Source of the DNA: an uncultured Collinsella sp.
GTDB lineage: Bacteria > Actinomycetota > Coriobacteriia > Coriobacteriales > Coriobacteriaceae
DNA length: 40,861 bases
Assembly: GCA_900553935.1 (NCBI GenBank)
Contig: USFK01000001.1
Location: 1 to 40,861 of the forward strand
Direction: 5' to 3'
This document shows positions 22,147 through 30,730 of the stretch, in pieces. The number at the start of each line of letters is the position of its first letter. Within the stretch, counting starts at the first letter, position 1. The notes below the pieces were generated by a model. It was not told the DNA's origin, did not search any database, and was given only the letters and a program-made list of their open reading frames with translations. The translations under genes were made by a program, and so were the position numbers.

Positions 22147-23112
22147 ATGTCGCGCAAGTCCGCCTACAAGCAAGTACTTTCCATCGGCACCGCCGTGGTG
22201 CTGGGATTTGCGCTGTTTACGGGATCGCTCGACGGGGCGCCCAAGCTGCTGTCGCCGCAAAGCGATGAGCAGGCGGCGGCCCTGGCCGAGAAGCAAAACG
22301 AGAGCCCCAGCCGCACCGACGACGAGGCGGACCTGGTCGCCCGGCTCGAATCGGGGACGGCAAGCTCCGAGGACTCCGGCGATGGCTCCGAATCCACCAC
22401 AACCGGCACCGGCGACGACGCTTCCGCAGATAGCACTGCCATCCCCATTGATGAAGTCGAAAATTCCGATCAAGACCGCGCGCGCGGCGTATACCTCACC
22501 AGCATTCCCGACTACTCCGGTAACCCCTACGTCGCCCTTCGCGCCGATGGTACGCACTCGCTCGGCACGCCGTCGTTCACGCTCGATGAATACGAGCGCG
22601 CCACCGAAGAAGGCTGCTTTAAGAAGTTCTCTAAACTCGACAGCCTGGGCCGTACCCGCAAAGCACTCGCCTGCATAGGACCCGAATCGCTCGGTCAGGG
22701 CAAGCGCGGCGATATCTCGCGTATCCACCCCGCCGGATGGCACCAGCAGCGCTACGACTTTATTCCAGGCCAGAGCCTCTATAACCGCTGCCACCTTATC
22801 GCTTGGTCGCTCTGCGGCGAAAACGCCAACCGCAAAAATCTCCTGACCGGCACGCGTTATCTCAACGAGACGGGCATGCTGCCCTTTGAGGAGCAGATCC
22901 TCGACTACATCCGCGACACTGGTAACCATGTGCTCTACCGCGTCACGCCCATGTACAACGAAGAGGAACTTCTCTGCCGCGGCGTGCGCCTTGAGGCCCA
23001 ATCGGTCGAGGATCACGGCAAGACGTTGTGCTTCCACGTGTACTGTTATAACCTGCAACCGCATGTGCAGATCGACTACGCCACCGGCAAAAACCAAGCC
23101 AACGGGGACTAA
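22147..23112 (+). CDS. Secreted or membrane-anchored DNA/RNA non-specific endonuclease
   Basis: 321 residues. A signal-anchor sits at ~8-28 (VLSIGTAVVLGFALFTGSL), followed by a low-complexity Ser/Asp/Glu/Thr linker (~35-105). The nuclease domain is of the Endonuclease_NS_2 (beta-beta-alpha metal) type: AGWHQQRYDFIPGQSLYNRCHLIAWSLCGENANRKNLLTGTRYLN. The His of NRCHLIAW is the predicted general base and the Asn of the NRKNL segment the metal ligand. The C-terminal FHVYCYNLQPHVQIDYATG is typical. Probably an extracellular nuclease for nutrient DNA, biofilm or uptake. Three Cys are present outside the signal. ATG 22147 follows CCAGGAGCCCCC. Confidence 0.85.
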   Translation: MSRKSAYKQVLSIGTAVVLGFALFTGSLDGAPKLLSPQSDEQAAALAEKQNESPSRTDDEADLVARLESGTASSEDSGDGSESTTTGTGDDASADSTAIPIDEVENSDQDRARGVYLTSIPDYSGNPYVALRADGTHSLGTPSFTLDEYERATEEGCFKKFSKLDSLGRTRKALACIGPESLGQGKRGDISRIHPAGWHQQRYDFIPGQSLYNRCHLIAWSLCGENANRKNLLTGTRYLNETGMLPFEEQILDYIRDTGNHVLYRVTPMYNEEELLCRGVRLEAQSVEDHGKTLCFHVYCYNLQPHVQIDYATGKNQANGD

Positions 23113-23142
23113 CCACAATCCATAACCCAAGGCAAAAACCAC

Positions 23143-23172
23143 CACCGAGGGACGGCCCCTTGGTGCTTTTTT
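23143..23172 (+). terminator. Terminator of the nuclease gene
   Basis: CACCGAGGG / CCCCTTGGTG with loop ACGG (23143-23165), then CTTTTTT. The loop side GAGGGACGG resembles a decayed GGGACAG-core hairpin. Confidence 0.8.
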
Positions 23173-23392
23173 CGATAACGGCAATGCCGCATCCTGAACC
23201 GAATAGACTCCGCACGGCCTCTATCCCCTACAGCATCGCGCCAAAGTCGCTGATTTCGAACAGGCGCCCAAGGCAGCAGAAGCCGCACACTAAATACGTA
23301 ATTTATTCTTTGCAATTACAATCTCAATAGGTTAACGCTGCAGAACAACGTAAAATAAAGGCAATTTTGCTTCAAAGTAATCAGGAGATACT

Positions 23393-24151
23393 GTGACCAA
23401 TCGCGTCAACGACTCATTTATTAAAAAGGACTGTGCCACCCCCATCTATATGCAAGTGGTCGAATATCTGCGCGAGAACATCGCCTCGGGAGCTTGGGAA
23501 GAGGCATCCAAAATCCCGTCGGAGGTCGACCTTATGAGCACGCTCGGCGTTAGCCGCGGCAGCATCAAAAAGGCCATTTCAAAGCTTGTTGATGAGGGTC
23601 TACTTGAGCAAATTCAGGGAAAGGGAACTTACGTTAAGTCCAAAGACATCTCTTTCCCCCTTACTGAAGGCCTTATCTCTTTCTCCGAGTCTTTAAGCGA
23701 GCAGGGCCTTTCTTTCGAAACCAGCATTCTCGATTGCAAAGTTTGCAAATGCGATGAAGACATCTCCAAGCACCTCGGCATTGCCGAAGGCTCCAATTAT
23801 CTCCATCTTGAGCGCGTACGCAGCGTTGAGGGCGAGCCCGTCATGTTTATCGAGAACAACATCAACATGGCGCTTGTCCCAGGCATAGAGACGGCCGACT
23901 TTGTCAACGAGGGCCTTTTTGCGATTATCGAGCGGCTCTCTGGCCACCAGATCGAATACTCGAAGACCTCCTTTGTGGCAAAGCTCGCAGACACCCGACG
24001 CGCGAATGCGCTCGGTCTCTCTACGCAATCCCCACTTCTTCAGCAGCTTCAAACAGTCTACCTGGACAATGACTCCGCAATTGAATATGCGCGCGTGTGG
24101 CTTAAATCCAGCAGATTTCAACTTGGCACCGTTTTTCAGCGCCGCCATTAA
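23393..24151 (+). CDS. GntR family regulator, HutC/UTRA subfamily, of the sugar PTS locus
   Basis: 252 residues from a GTG start with AGGAGATACT in front. The winged helix (ATPIYMQVVEYLRENIASGAWEEASKIPSEVDLMSTLGVSRGSIKKAISKLVDEGLLEQIQGKGTYV) is followed by a UTRA ligand domain (~90-245) with LHLERVRSVEGEPVMFIENNIN, as in sugar-phosphate-responsive regulators. It faces the tail of the PTS operon. AGACGTCT-centred palindromes upstream of the aldolase, HAD and PTS genes are the natural candidates for its operators; no such site was seen upstream of its own gene. Ligand probably a phosphorylated intermediate of the pathway (inference). Confidence 0.9.
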   Translation: MTNRVNDSFIKKDCATPIYMQVVEYLRENIASGAWEEASKIPSEVDLMSTLGVSRGSIKKAISKLVDEGLLEQIQGKGTYVKSKDISFPLTEGLISFSESLSEQGLSFETSILDCKVCKCDEDISKHLGIAEGSNYLHLERVRSVEGEPVMFIENNINMALVPGIETADFVNEGLFAIIERLSGHQIEYSKTSFVAKLADTRRANALGLSTQSPLLQQLQTVYLDNDSAIEYARVWLKSSRFQLGTVFQRRH

Positions 24152-24197
24152 ACCTCTTGGGCGCGACAGCGTTGCTCCCAACAAGATTCCAAAACGC

Positions 24198-24227
24198 AAG
24201 AAGGCGAACCCGTGGGTTCGCCTTCTT
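24198..24227. terminator. Terminator between gntR and the PTS operon
   Basis: Perfect 14-bp stem AAGAAGGCGAACCC / GGGTTCGCCTTCTT with a two-base gap. A minus-side T run is lacking beyond the CTT ends, but the stem is strong and placed between convergent genes. Confidence 0.7.
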
Positions 24228-24238
24228 AGTAAGCGGAT

Positions 24239-24913
24239 TTAGTCCAGCGCGTCAAACAGCTCTGTAAGCAACGCCGTCCTGTCATCCGTAATCGCCAGGG
24301 CGCTCGAAATGCCGGTACCCTGCGCGCCAAGCCCGATCAGGCGACGAACATCGTCTCCACACCTGATTCCCGCTCCCTCCATGATAACGATGTCGGGATT
24401 AATGGACCGAACGGCGGCAATGGTCTCTGCGATGTAATCATCACCGCTTGTATGACCCGTACCCACCAGGCTGCTCGGCTCGCAAAGAATCACATCCGGG
24501 TTCATTGCTGCAACCGCCTTGGATTCGGTGACACTATCGGCCGCAACAATGGTTAGAATCTCAAGCTCACGAGCGCGATCAATCGTTGCCGCCAGCTTGT
24601 CAACGGCCAGGGGGTGTGCCGTGTGATTAAGAAAGACAGCTCGAACTCCCGCGCTCTTAAGCGACTCAAGAGGCGTCAGTCCCATTCCCTTTCCATCGCC
24701 GATGAGATCGGCGTGCTGCGCCGTTGGAATTGCAAATTTCAGATCCTTTGCAACCGCGCAGAGCTCAGGAACGGGGGCGGTCCAGAAAATCGAATGATTT
24801 CGCCCTTTTGCAATCTCATCCGTAAGGTGGGCCGCTGCGATCGAATCGTCGCCAAGCAGATAGGTCTTAGGACTGACTGTAAAAAGTGGCAGTTTTAAAT
24901 CGGAACGTTTCAA
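24239..24913 (-). CDS. Triosephosphate-isomerase-like protein of the PTS operon
   Basis: 224 residues with a TIM-barrel of the TpiA superfamily: LFTVSPKTYLLGD (equivalent of the N-x-K strand, Lys kept), HADLIGDGKGMG, VFLNHTAHPLAVDKL (in the place of GHSERR, with a different His arrangement), VILCEPSSLVGTG (catalytic Glu kept), and MEGAGIRCGDDV (phosphate loop). Such diverged TIMs occur in polyol and sugar operons and are thought to isomerise a triose or tetrose phosphate. The start is TTG at 24913 with AAGGA nine bases ahead. Last gene of the operon, 49 bases after IIA. Predicted role: channel an aldolase product to glyceraldehyde-3-phosphate or an analogue. Confidence 0.8.
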   Translation of the reverse strand: MKRSDLKLPLFTVSPKTYLLGDDSIAAAHLTDEIAKGRNHSIFWTAPVPELCAVAKDLKFAIPTAQHADLIGDGKGMGLTPLESLKSAGVRAVFLNHTAHPLAVDKLAATIDRARELEILTIVAADSVTESKAVAAMNPDVILCEPSSLVGTGHTSGDDYIAETIAAVRSINPDIVIMEGAGIRCGDDVRRLIGLGAQGTGISSALAITDDRTALLTELFDALD

Positions 24914-24961
24914 GGGAACACGTCCTTTCCGACTAATACATGGCCTGCCAAACCGAGCGAG

Positions 24962-25315
24962 TTAGCTATTAAAGCTGATCTCAATGCCGGCCTCCAGTTT
25001 GGGAAGCGTGCTGGGCGCCACGAGAACAGTTCCGGGAAGCAGCTCTCGCTCACCATCGAACGCAATGGTCAGATGACCGAGTCCTCCCATGTTCTCATTT
25101 GCGGCCTCACCAAACTCCTTAATCGTGTAGACCTGGTCGCCGATAGAGATAGTGCCGCCCTCGACGAGCACGTTATTCTCCGTGGGGACCCCATCGTGAA
25201 CGACGCAAATGTCACGCAACTCCGCAGGAGCAGTCGGGCCAAACAAGACCACCATCTTCTCGTTGAGAAGCTCCTCAACAAACGAGCCAATCTCAGTGAC
25301 CGTAACCTTGTACAT
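24962..25315 (-). CDS. PTS glucitol/sorbitol-family IIA component
   Basis: 117 residues, the usual size of GutA/SrlB. It accepts phosphate from HPr on a His and passes it to IIB. Family pattern: TEIGSFVEELLNEKMVVLFGPTAPAELRDICVVHDG (the His of VVHDG is the likely phosphorylation site), IGDQVYTIKEFGEAANENMGGLGHLTIAFDG, and LLPGTVLVAPSTLPKLEAG. GGAG precedes the ATG by seven bases. It lies between GutM and the TIM-like gene, completing a full IIA-IIBC-IIC set. Confidence 0.93.
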   Translation of the reverse strand: MYKVTVTEIGSFVEELLNEKMVVLFGPTAPAELRDICVVHDGVPTENNVLVEGGTISIGDQVYTIKEFGEAANENMGGLGHLTIAFDGERELLPGTVLVAPSTLPKLEAGIEISFNS

Positions 25316-25334
25316 TTGATTTCTCCTATCTTAG

Positions 25335-25718
25335 TTACGCTGCAGACGCAGTCATCGACCTGTCAATAACACGAATAGCCTGGGCAAAAGCATCGTGATA
25401 GCTTTCGTTGGCCAAATGGTCCAGAGCCGTCTCGATATTCAGCCCCAGCATCTCGCCCATCTCCGAAAACTCCGGTTTGAGGGAGAGGCCCTTGAGCTCA
25501 TAGCAACCGGTAATCACGCCGTCATGATCCGTCAGAATCATCACAAACGCTTTTCGGCTAAAGCTAACCTTGCACATACCCGTGCCCAAGTATCCCTCAT
25601 GATCACGAGCGTGCTCATGGATAAGGATGCGAACCTTCCTCCAATAGCGATACTGGGTAAATGTCCCAGCAAGCCACACAAGGATAAAGAAGGCTATTGT
25701 AATGAGCGCGTTGAGCAT
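25335..25718 (-). CDS. GutM-like operon protein (glucitol operon activator family)
   Basis: 127 residues. One N-terminal membrane segment (NALITIAFFILVWLAGTFTQ, ~3-23) is followed by the GutM domain: RYWRKVRILIHEHARDHEGYLGTGMCKVSFSRKAFVMILTDHDGVITGCYELKGLS. GutM in enterobacteria is called an activator of the glucitol operon, but the membrane segment makes a role with the permease as plausible. Embedded between IIBC and IIA, 19-30 bases from each, hence co-transcribed. Confidence 0.85.
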   Translation of the reverse strand: MLNALITIAFFILVWLAGTFTQYRYWRKVRILIHEHARDHEGYLGTGMCKVSFSRKAFVMILTDHDGVITGCYELKGLSLKPEFSEMGEMLGLNIETALDHLANESYHDAFAQAIRVIDRSMTASAA

Positions 25719-25748
25719 AGCAGGCCTTTCCCTCTCAAAGCATTCAGT

Positions 25749-26768
25749 TTACAGGCCGAAGGACAGTACGTAGGCAAGAACAATCTGGATCGGGGTAGTG
25801 ATCAGCTTACCAAACAGGAACGCAGGGTAACCGATCTCGATCGTCTCGGGCTTTGCCTCCATGAGGGTCATGCCAACGGGGGCAAAATCGGAACCAACCT
25901 GGCAATTGACAGCAAAGAAGCCGGGAAGGGCAAAGTTGGCAGGAATCGTGCCGTTGGCGATCTGGTTGCCAACGAGGACGGAAAGCACGGAGGCGATGAT
26001 TGCGCCCGGGCAGATCAACGGCGAGAGGAACGGAATCGAGCAGAACATGCCGATCGCCAGCATGCCGGGCAGCGAGCCCGCGAGAGGCGTAAGGACGCCA
26101 GCGAGAACGTTTGCGAAGCCGGTGTAGTTGATGATGCCGATCAGAACCGAGACGAACGCCATGAAGGGGATGATGTTGCGGATAACATCGTTCACGGTAT
26201 CGCGCGCAGCCTGGTAGATGATGCTGATAACGCGGCCGACACCGGTGCCGATCTTGGAGACAACGTCCATGAAGCCGTTAGACTCCTTGGATGCGAGCTC
26301 GGCACGTCCCTCGGCGATCTTGGCGTGGACGTTTTCCTTCGTCGTCTCCTCGTGTGCCTTCTCGGCCTTTACCGGCTCAGCGGGAACATCGGCCGCATCG
26401 GCAAGGACGATGCAATCGGGATTGACGTCAGATGCAAAGAGATCCTCGGTGATGAACTGGGCCAGAGGACCAGACGGAGAACCGGGCTTGATGTTCAGCG
26501 TCTTAAGGCCCATCTTGGGATAGGTGCCGCAGCGAGCCACGCCGGCGCAGTCGATGACAACGGCGCATGCCTGATCGGTCTCGATCGGGTCCTTAAACTG
26601 GTCGTGCGCCTCGGCGCCGGTAAGCTCCGCAATGCGAAGGGCGACCGGGCTGATGCCACCCAGGGTCACGCTCAGAACATAAGGCTTCTCGGCCGTGGGG
26701 GTAATGATGAGGGGACCGCCCCAACCGTTGCCGCCGTGGGACGCCTTTACGCTTTTGAATTCACTCAT
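25749..26768 (-). CDS. PTS glucitol/sorbitol-family IIBC component
   Basis: 339 residues. The N-terminal IIB domain (~1-150) contains CAGVARCGTYPKMGLKTLNIKPGSPSGPLAQFITEDLF; the Cys of RCGTYPK (~80) is the phosphorylated residue in this family. The C-terminal membrane domain (~185-339) has hydrophobic segments including IIPFMAFVSVLIGIINYTG, GVLTPLAGSLPGMLAIGMFCSIPFLSPLICPGAIIAS and NCQVGSDFAPVGMTLMEAKPETIEIGYPAFLFGKL. It transports and phosphorylates the sugar with IIC. AAAAGGAGAG precedes the ATG. Alditol specificity cannot be assumed, since no alditol-phosphate dehydrogenase is present. Confidence 0.93.
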   Translation of the reverse strand: MSEFKSVKASHGGNGWGGPLIITPTAEKPYVLSVTLGGISPVALRIAELTGAEAHDQFKDPIETDQACAVVIDCAGVARCGTYPKMGLKTLNIKPGSPSGPLAQFITEDLFASDVNPDCIVLADAADVPAEPVKAEKAHEETTKENVHAKIAEGRAELASKESNGFMDVVSKIGTGVGRVISIIYQAARDTVNDVIRNIIPFMAFVSVLIGIINYTGFANVLAGVLTPLAGSLPGMLAIGMFCSIPFLSPLICPGAIIASVLSVLVGNQIANGTIPANFALPGFFAVNCQVGSDFAPVGMTLMEAKPETIEIGYPAFLFGKLITTPIQIVLAYVLSFGL

Positions 26769-26797
26769 GATTTAGACTCTCCTTTTGCGCTGAACTA

Positions 26798-27343
26798 CTA
26801 GGCGGCAAGCTTAGCTTCGTTGCGCTTCTTCATGATGAGGTACAGCTTCTCGGTGACAATGCCCTTGATCAGGCAGACGATTAGACCAACAATGAGGAAG
26901 CGGATAGCAAGCTCGGAGGAGTTCTTTCCCAGTGCCTCGTAGCCGGCCGAGATACCAAGCCAAACAAAGAGCTCGGAAGAGTTAGCGTGCGGGAAAAGGC
27001 CAACGATGGGGTGCATCATGGACACGACCGCATCGTAGAATGCGGGCTTGTAGTCCTCCTCGACAAACACACCAAAGGTGTATGCCATCGGATTGCAGAG
27101 GAAGAAAGTGCAAAGGAACGGGATGAGGGTATAGCGGAGAACTGCATACTTGGTGCACTTCTTCATGAACCCATAGACGCGCTCCTCGCCGATCAGCTGG
27201 ATGACTGCCTTGATCGTAAGGATCAGGCAGATCAGCATGGGGATCATGCCCGTAATAAACGAGGCAAACTGATCACCAGCCGCATTAAACAGGCCGGTAA
27301 AGCCCTCCGCAAGGAAGATAAGGAAATCGTTTACTGCTCCCAT
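26798..27343 (-). CDS. PTS glucitol/sorbitol-family IIC component
   Basis: 181 residues of the SrlA/GutA-IIC type, mostly membrane. DFLIFLAEGFTGLFNAAGDQFASFITGMIPMLICLILTIKAVIQLIGEERV, RYTLIPFLCTFFLCNPMAYTFGVFVEE, and PIVGLFPHANSSELFVWLGISAGYE match the family pattern. The ATG at 27343 is spaced seven bases from GGAG; the in-frame ATG at 27349 is only one base from it and is unlikely. First gene of the PTS unit; the TTGTCTA repeats at 27431-27448 lie 88 bases upstream. Confidence 0.93.
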   Translation of the reverse strand: MGAVNDFLIFLAEGFTGLFNAAGDQFASFITGMIPMLICLILTIKAVIQLIGEERVYGFMKKCTKYAVLRYTLIPFLCTFFLCNPMAYTFGVFVEEDYKPAFYDAVVSMMHPIVGLFPHANSSELFVWLGISAGYEALGKNSSELAIRFLIVGLIVCLIKGIVTEKLYLIMKKRNEAKLAA

Positions 27344-27430
27344 TTTCATTCTCCTTAGTTAATGTTCGTTACTTCTATCGTTCTACCTGAGCGCCCCCTC
27401 CTCCTTTTCAATCGGCCATATACGCTCATG

Positions 27431-27450
27431 GTTGTCTACGGTTGTCTATA
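27431..27450. promoter_or_regulatory. Candidate GntR operator upstream of the PTS genes
   Basis: GTTGTCTA occurs twice (27431-27438 and 27441-27448), ten bases apart, followed by TATC. On the minus strand it reads GATATAGAC-AACCG-TAGAC, sharing TATAGAC with the palindromes at 29931, 29953 and 30731. Weaker than those. Confidence 0.4.
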
Positions 27451-27526
27451 TCTTACAAAGGGACCGCTATTCGAGTTGCCTTCTCGCATTCCTTTCGGTG
27501 AACGGTAGATTTTACAAGACAAACGG

Positions 27527-29002
27527 CTACGCGCTATTTAGCTCATAGATAATTTGGAGTGCCTCAAATATACGCATATACCTGCTAAAACGCGCATCGT
27601 AGAGCTCATGGGCCCTGTCGTTTTTTTCAATGGAATCGAGTTTTCTGCAGACCCCTGCGGCAACCGCCGTCAAGTCTTGGCCGCAAGAAGCCGAGAGAGC
27701 CAGCAGCGCCGCGCCCTGACCGGCGCCGGAGGATTCCATCCGCACCATATTGACCCCCAACACGTTGGAGAGCGTTTGCGCCCAAAAATCGTTCTTGGCC
27801 CCTCCTCCAATGAGCCTGATGCTGCGCCACTCTTCCGAATGGCCCACGGACTCCTTGAGCTCCCTTAAGGCATACGCCGTGCCCTCCATCAGAGCCCTTT
27901 CGAGCTCGGAACGAGTCGTGTCAAGATCAAGCCCCAGAAAGGCACCGCGTACCGACGGGCAACCGTGCAGGACTTTTTCTCCCGATAGATGGGGGTAGAA
28001 CATGAGATCCCTCATGTCGTAGAAGGGGTCCTCGACGGCCTTGTCCTCCAAATCGTAGGACTCACTGCTTAGAATCTGCCCGTACCACCATTCCTTGGCA
28101 CCGCCGCACGATCTGATACTCAGCTGAATTTGGGTCTTAAGGGTATTTCCCCACTTGAACAACACGGGCTTGCCAACAGCCGGAAGGTCAACTCCCTCAG
28201 ATGAATACAGCAGCACGCCGCTTGTTCCAAGTGAGATGGTGGGGGCGCCCTCCAAAAGGCATCCCGTGCAGATCGCTGCCGCGGGATTGTCGCCCGTTCC
28301 CCTCACGATCATGGCACCTGCGGGAATTCCCGTCTCGCCTGAAGCTCTCTCAACCACGGTCCCAATTACGGCATCGGAAGGCTCGACAACGGGAAGCAAC
28401 GACTCGGGGATTCCAAAATGCTCGCAGACCTCACCGATCCAAGCTTGCCTCTCGTTATCGTAGAGCCCTGTTGTCGAAGCCCCACAATAGTCCGTACCAG
28501 CACGCCCGCCAAACTTGAGAGCAATCCAATCTGAAACCGAAAGAAACACTTCGCTCTTTGAAAGGCCCTCAGGATTATTCTTAGCTATCCATGCAAGGTT
28601 AATCGCCGGAACCCCAGTCGAAAGAAAGCTGGCGACCCTAGGATAGCCCGCAGACAGCGCCCACTGTTTCTCGGTAAAGACAGCGTCAATCGTGCGCTGG
28701 TCGTTCCACATTATGGCGGGACACGTTGGCACCCCATCGGCATCGATCAAGACCGTCGTATGCATCTGCCCGGTAGCGCCAACGCCTTTTATTAGAGACA
28801 GGTCAACTTTCTTTCCAAGCAGGGAGCATGCAGAGCAAATGGCGATCCACCATGTCTCGGGATTGATTTCCCGCCAACCGGGATGAGGCTCAGAGCACTC
28901 GTAAGCCTCGCTCGCAGTCGCGACAACTTTTCCGCCTTCATCAATGCACGTGAGCTTCACCGATGACGTGCCCACATCGACACCAAGGTAGAGCGCACCC
29001 AT
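27527..29002 (-). CDS. FGGY family carbohydrate kinase, xylulokinase-like
   Basis: 491 residues, normal for the family. ATP-dependent kinase of a ketose or related sugar. N-terminal LGVDVGTSSVKL (phosphate 1), GVGATGQMHTTVLID and AIMWNDQRT (the GQMH and WxDxR motifs of xylulokinases, Asp base), and SDWIALKFGG. C-terminal domain: APTISLGTSGVL, YPHLSGEKV, RGAFLGLDLDTTRSELERALMEGTAYALRE, IRLIGGGAKNDFWAQTLSNVLGVNMVRMESSGAGQGAALLA. ATG 29002 has GAGG five bases ahead; the in-frame ATG at 29017 lacks one. 30 bases after the aldolase gene. The true substrate may be a ketose-1-phosphate or a pentulose; unresolved. Confidence 0.9.
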   Translation of the reverse strand: MGALYLGVDVGTSSVKLTCIDEGGKVVATASEAYECSEPHPGWREINPETWWIAICSACSLLGKKVDLSLIKGVGATGQMHTTVLIDADGVPTCPAIMWNDQRTIDAVFTEKQWALSAGYPRVASFLSTGVPAINLAWIAKNNPEGLSKSEVFLSVSDWIALKFGGRAGTDYCGASTTGLYDNERQAWIGEVCEHFGIPESLLPVVEPSDAVIGTVVERASGETGIPAGAMIVRGTGDNPAAAICTGCLLEGAPTISLGTSGVLLYSSEGVDLPAVGKPVLFKWGNTLKTQIQLSIRSCGGAKEWWYGQILSSESYDLEDKAVEDPFYDMRDLMFYPHLSGEKVLHGCPSVRGAFLGLDLDTTRSELERALMEGTAYALRELKESVGHSEEWRSIRLIGGGAKNDFWAQTLSNVLGVNMVRMESSGAGQGAALLALSASCGQDLTAVAAGVCRKLDSIEKNDRAHELYDARFSRYMRIFEALQIIYELNSA

Positions 29003-29032
29003 TATCGCCTCATCCATGTTCGTAATTCCGCG

Positions 29033-29875
29033 CTACTCAGCGATGCCGTTGATGGCGCGCGTCGTCTTGTAAGCAACGTCCGCAACTGCCTTACGTGTAT
29101 CAATCAGTACCTTGGCGAGATTATGCTCGTTGTTGTTTGCCTCGTACGCCTTGCCAACCGTCGTGATGTAGGCCTTGCGCAGGTCGCTTGCGATGTTGAT
29201 CTTGGACATCTTGTGCGGCTGCATAGCGTGGATGGTCTCATAGGGAATGCCCGAGCCACCATGAAGAACGAGGGGACACGGAGACACCTCGGCAAGCTTC
29301 TCAAGCAGCGGCAAATCGATGCGCGGCGTATCCTCAAGGCCGTGAACGTTGCCGATAGACACGGCCAACAGGTCGCAGCCCGTGCGCTCCACAAACTCGC
29401 AAACCTGATCGGGGTCGGTCTTAAGATCCGCCTCGGAAACATGATCGTCTTCTTTGCCCTTGATGGCGCCGAGCTCAGCCTCAACGGGCACGCCGTAGCA
29501 ATGGCAGTAGTCAACTGCCCGGCGCGAGAAGCGAATGTTCTCCTCAAAGGGCAACGCGGCACCGTCGATCATAACGGAGGTAAAGCCGGCCTGAACCGCC
29601 TGTCGAACATCCTCGAGCGTCTTGCCGTGGTCAAGATGCAGGCACGTGGGAACGATATAGTCCTCCGCCGCGCGTTTAACGATAGAGGCGATCATGCCGT
29701 AATCGGAAAGCTTAACGTTGGTAGGGGCGATCTGGAGGATGCCCGGCATGCCAGCCTTCTGCAATCCGTCCAAGATACCCAGGGTCATCTCCATATTGGT
29801 CGTGTTATATGCGGGAAGGAGCCATCCGTTCTTGCGTGCAATCTGGATCAGCTCAGTCGAAGTTACAACTGCCAT
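29033..29875 (-). CDS. Class II fructose/tagatose-bisphosphate aldolase family protein
   Basis: 280 residues. Zinc-dependent aldolase of the FbaA/GatY/KbaY family, cleaving a ketose (bis)phosphate to DHAP plus an aldehyde. LPAYNTTNMEMTLGIL (substrate loop), TCLHLDHGKTLEDV (catalytic Asp, first zinc His), FTSVMIDGAALPFEENI, GVPVEAELGAIKGKEDD (Glu), AVSIGNVHGL (zinc His), PLVLHGGSGIPYE (zinc His, phosphate Gly-Gly-Ser-Gly), and KINIASDLRKAY. GGAGGAATC precedes the ATG. First gene of the aldolase-kinase pair, under two tandem AGACG palindromes. Length and motifs fit GatY/KbaY as well as YdjI-type aldolases for other sugars; no GatZ/KbaZ partner is present. Confidence 0.93.
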   Translation of the reverse strand: MAVVTSTELIQIARKNGWLLPAYNTTNMEMTLGILDGLQKAGMPGILQIAPTNVKLSDYGMIASIVKRAAEDYIVPTCLHLDHGKTLEDVRQAVQAGFTSVMIDGAALPFEENIRFSRRAVDYCHCYGVPVEAELGAIKGKEDDHVSEADLKTDPDQVCEFVERTGCDLLAVSIGNVHGLEDTPRIDLPLLEKLAEVSPCPLVLHGGSGIPYETIHAMQPHKMSKINIASDLRKAYITTVGKAYEANNNEHNLAKVLIDTRKAVADVAYKTTRAINGIAE

Positions 29876-29930
29876 GATTCCTCCAACCGGGTTACGGCAA
29901 TTCGAGTTGAGTTTACGTTCCAGATACTTA

Positions 29931-29970
29931 TATAGACGTCTATGTACCTGTTTATAGACGACTATATACC
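29931..29970. promoter_or_regulatory. Tandem GntR operator candidates upstream of the aldolase
   Basis: TATAGACGTCTATGTACC (29931-29948) and TATAGACGACTATATACC (29953-29970) match at 16 of 18 positions and start 22 bases apart, two helical turns. The first contains the perfect palindrome TATAGACGTCTATA save one base. A related site precedes the HAD gene at 30731. Confidence 0.65.
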
Positions 29971-30010
29971 TTTTTGATTCTTGCGCATAGCGTTAAATGT
30001 CTCGAATTAG

Positions 30011-30042
30011 AAAAAGGGCTGCCGAGAAACACTCGACAGCCC
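30011..30042 (-). terminator. Terminator of the HAD gene at the sugar locus
   Basis: On the minus strand GGGCTGTCGAG / CTCGGCAGCCC (one mismatch) followed by TTTTT (plus A run 30011-30015), 14 bases after the stop at 30057. Confidence 0.85.
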
Positions 30043-30056
30043 ATCGTTCAACCTGT

Positions 30057-30713
30057 TTACCCCAATGTTCCGCTTGCCAGCATGTCGACAACATCATTAA
30101 GGTTCAGGACAATCGCCGTGGCTAATCTTTCCATCTCTTCTGTTGGCTCGGAGAGATCAGGAACCATGACGGTGTGAAAACCTCCTGTAAAGCCCGCGCG
30201 CACCCCGTTATAGGAATCCTCCAAGACGAGGGATTTTTGCGGCGGCACCCCTAGCTCGTCCGCCGCTTTTAAAAAGACGTCAGGATAGGGCTTGGCATGC
30301 TCGACCTCGATACCAGAAACGATCGAATCAAAATATGGAAGTATTCCTCCCCTTATCAGGTTGGCCTTGATCATCTCCCTGCTCGACGAGGAGGCAACCG
30401 CCATCGGAATCCCTTCAGTCTTGAGATACTCGAGAAGCCTATCCAATCCAGGTTTTTTCTCTGCGCCATGGGCCAATGCTTCATGGGCTATTTCGTAAAA
30501 ACGATCAACAAATGCCTTGGGGTCGACTTCGCCACCATACCATTCGCGAATAATGGATACGGCCTCAGCTCCATTGGTTCCGCGCATGGCGTCCGCAAGG
30601 CCCTCCTTGCACTCAACCCCAAATTCGATTGCGGTCTTAGGCCAACAAGAAGCCCAGATAGGCTCGGTGTCAAACATAAGCCCATCCATATCGAAGATAA
30701 CCGCCTCGTACAT
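30057..30713 (-). CDS. HAD-IA family phosphatase linked to the sugar locus
   Basis: 218 residues. Motif I FDMDGLMFDTE, C1 cap, motif II VASSSSREM, motif III HAKPYPDVFL (Lys), motif IV VLEDSYNG. It belongs to the beta-phosphoglucomutase/sugar phosphatase branch. ATG 30713 (MYEAVIF) follows GGGAGGCAAT; an upstream start at 30791 was rejected. An AGACGTCT palindrome sits 17 bases upstream, like those before the aldolase, so it is probably in the same regulon and may remove toxic or dead-end sugar phosphates from the pathway. It resembles the HAD at 20323-20973 only at family level. Confidence 0.88.
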   Translation of the reverse strand: MYEAVIFDMDGLMFDTEPIWASCWPKTAIEFGVECKEGLADAMRGTNGAEAVSIIREWYGGEVDPKAFVDRFYEIAHEALAHGAEKKPGLDRLLEYLKTEGIPMAVASSSSREMIKANLIRGGILPYFDSIVSGIEVEHAKPYPDVFLKAADELGVPPQKSLVLEDSYNGVRAGFTGGFHTVMVPDLSEPTEEMERLATAIVLNLNDVVDMLASGTLG

Positions 30714-30730
30714 ATTGCCTCCCTGTTCAA

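Noticed and set aside
29931..29970. AGACGTCT read as MetJ met-boxes
   Set aside because: Met boxes are contiguous 8-base repeats in gammaproteobacteria. Here the palindromes are 22 bases apart, mark sugar genes, and a GntR/UTRA regulator is encoded in the same locus.
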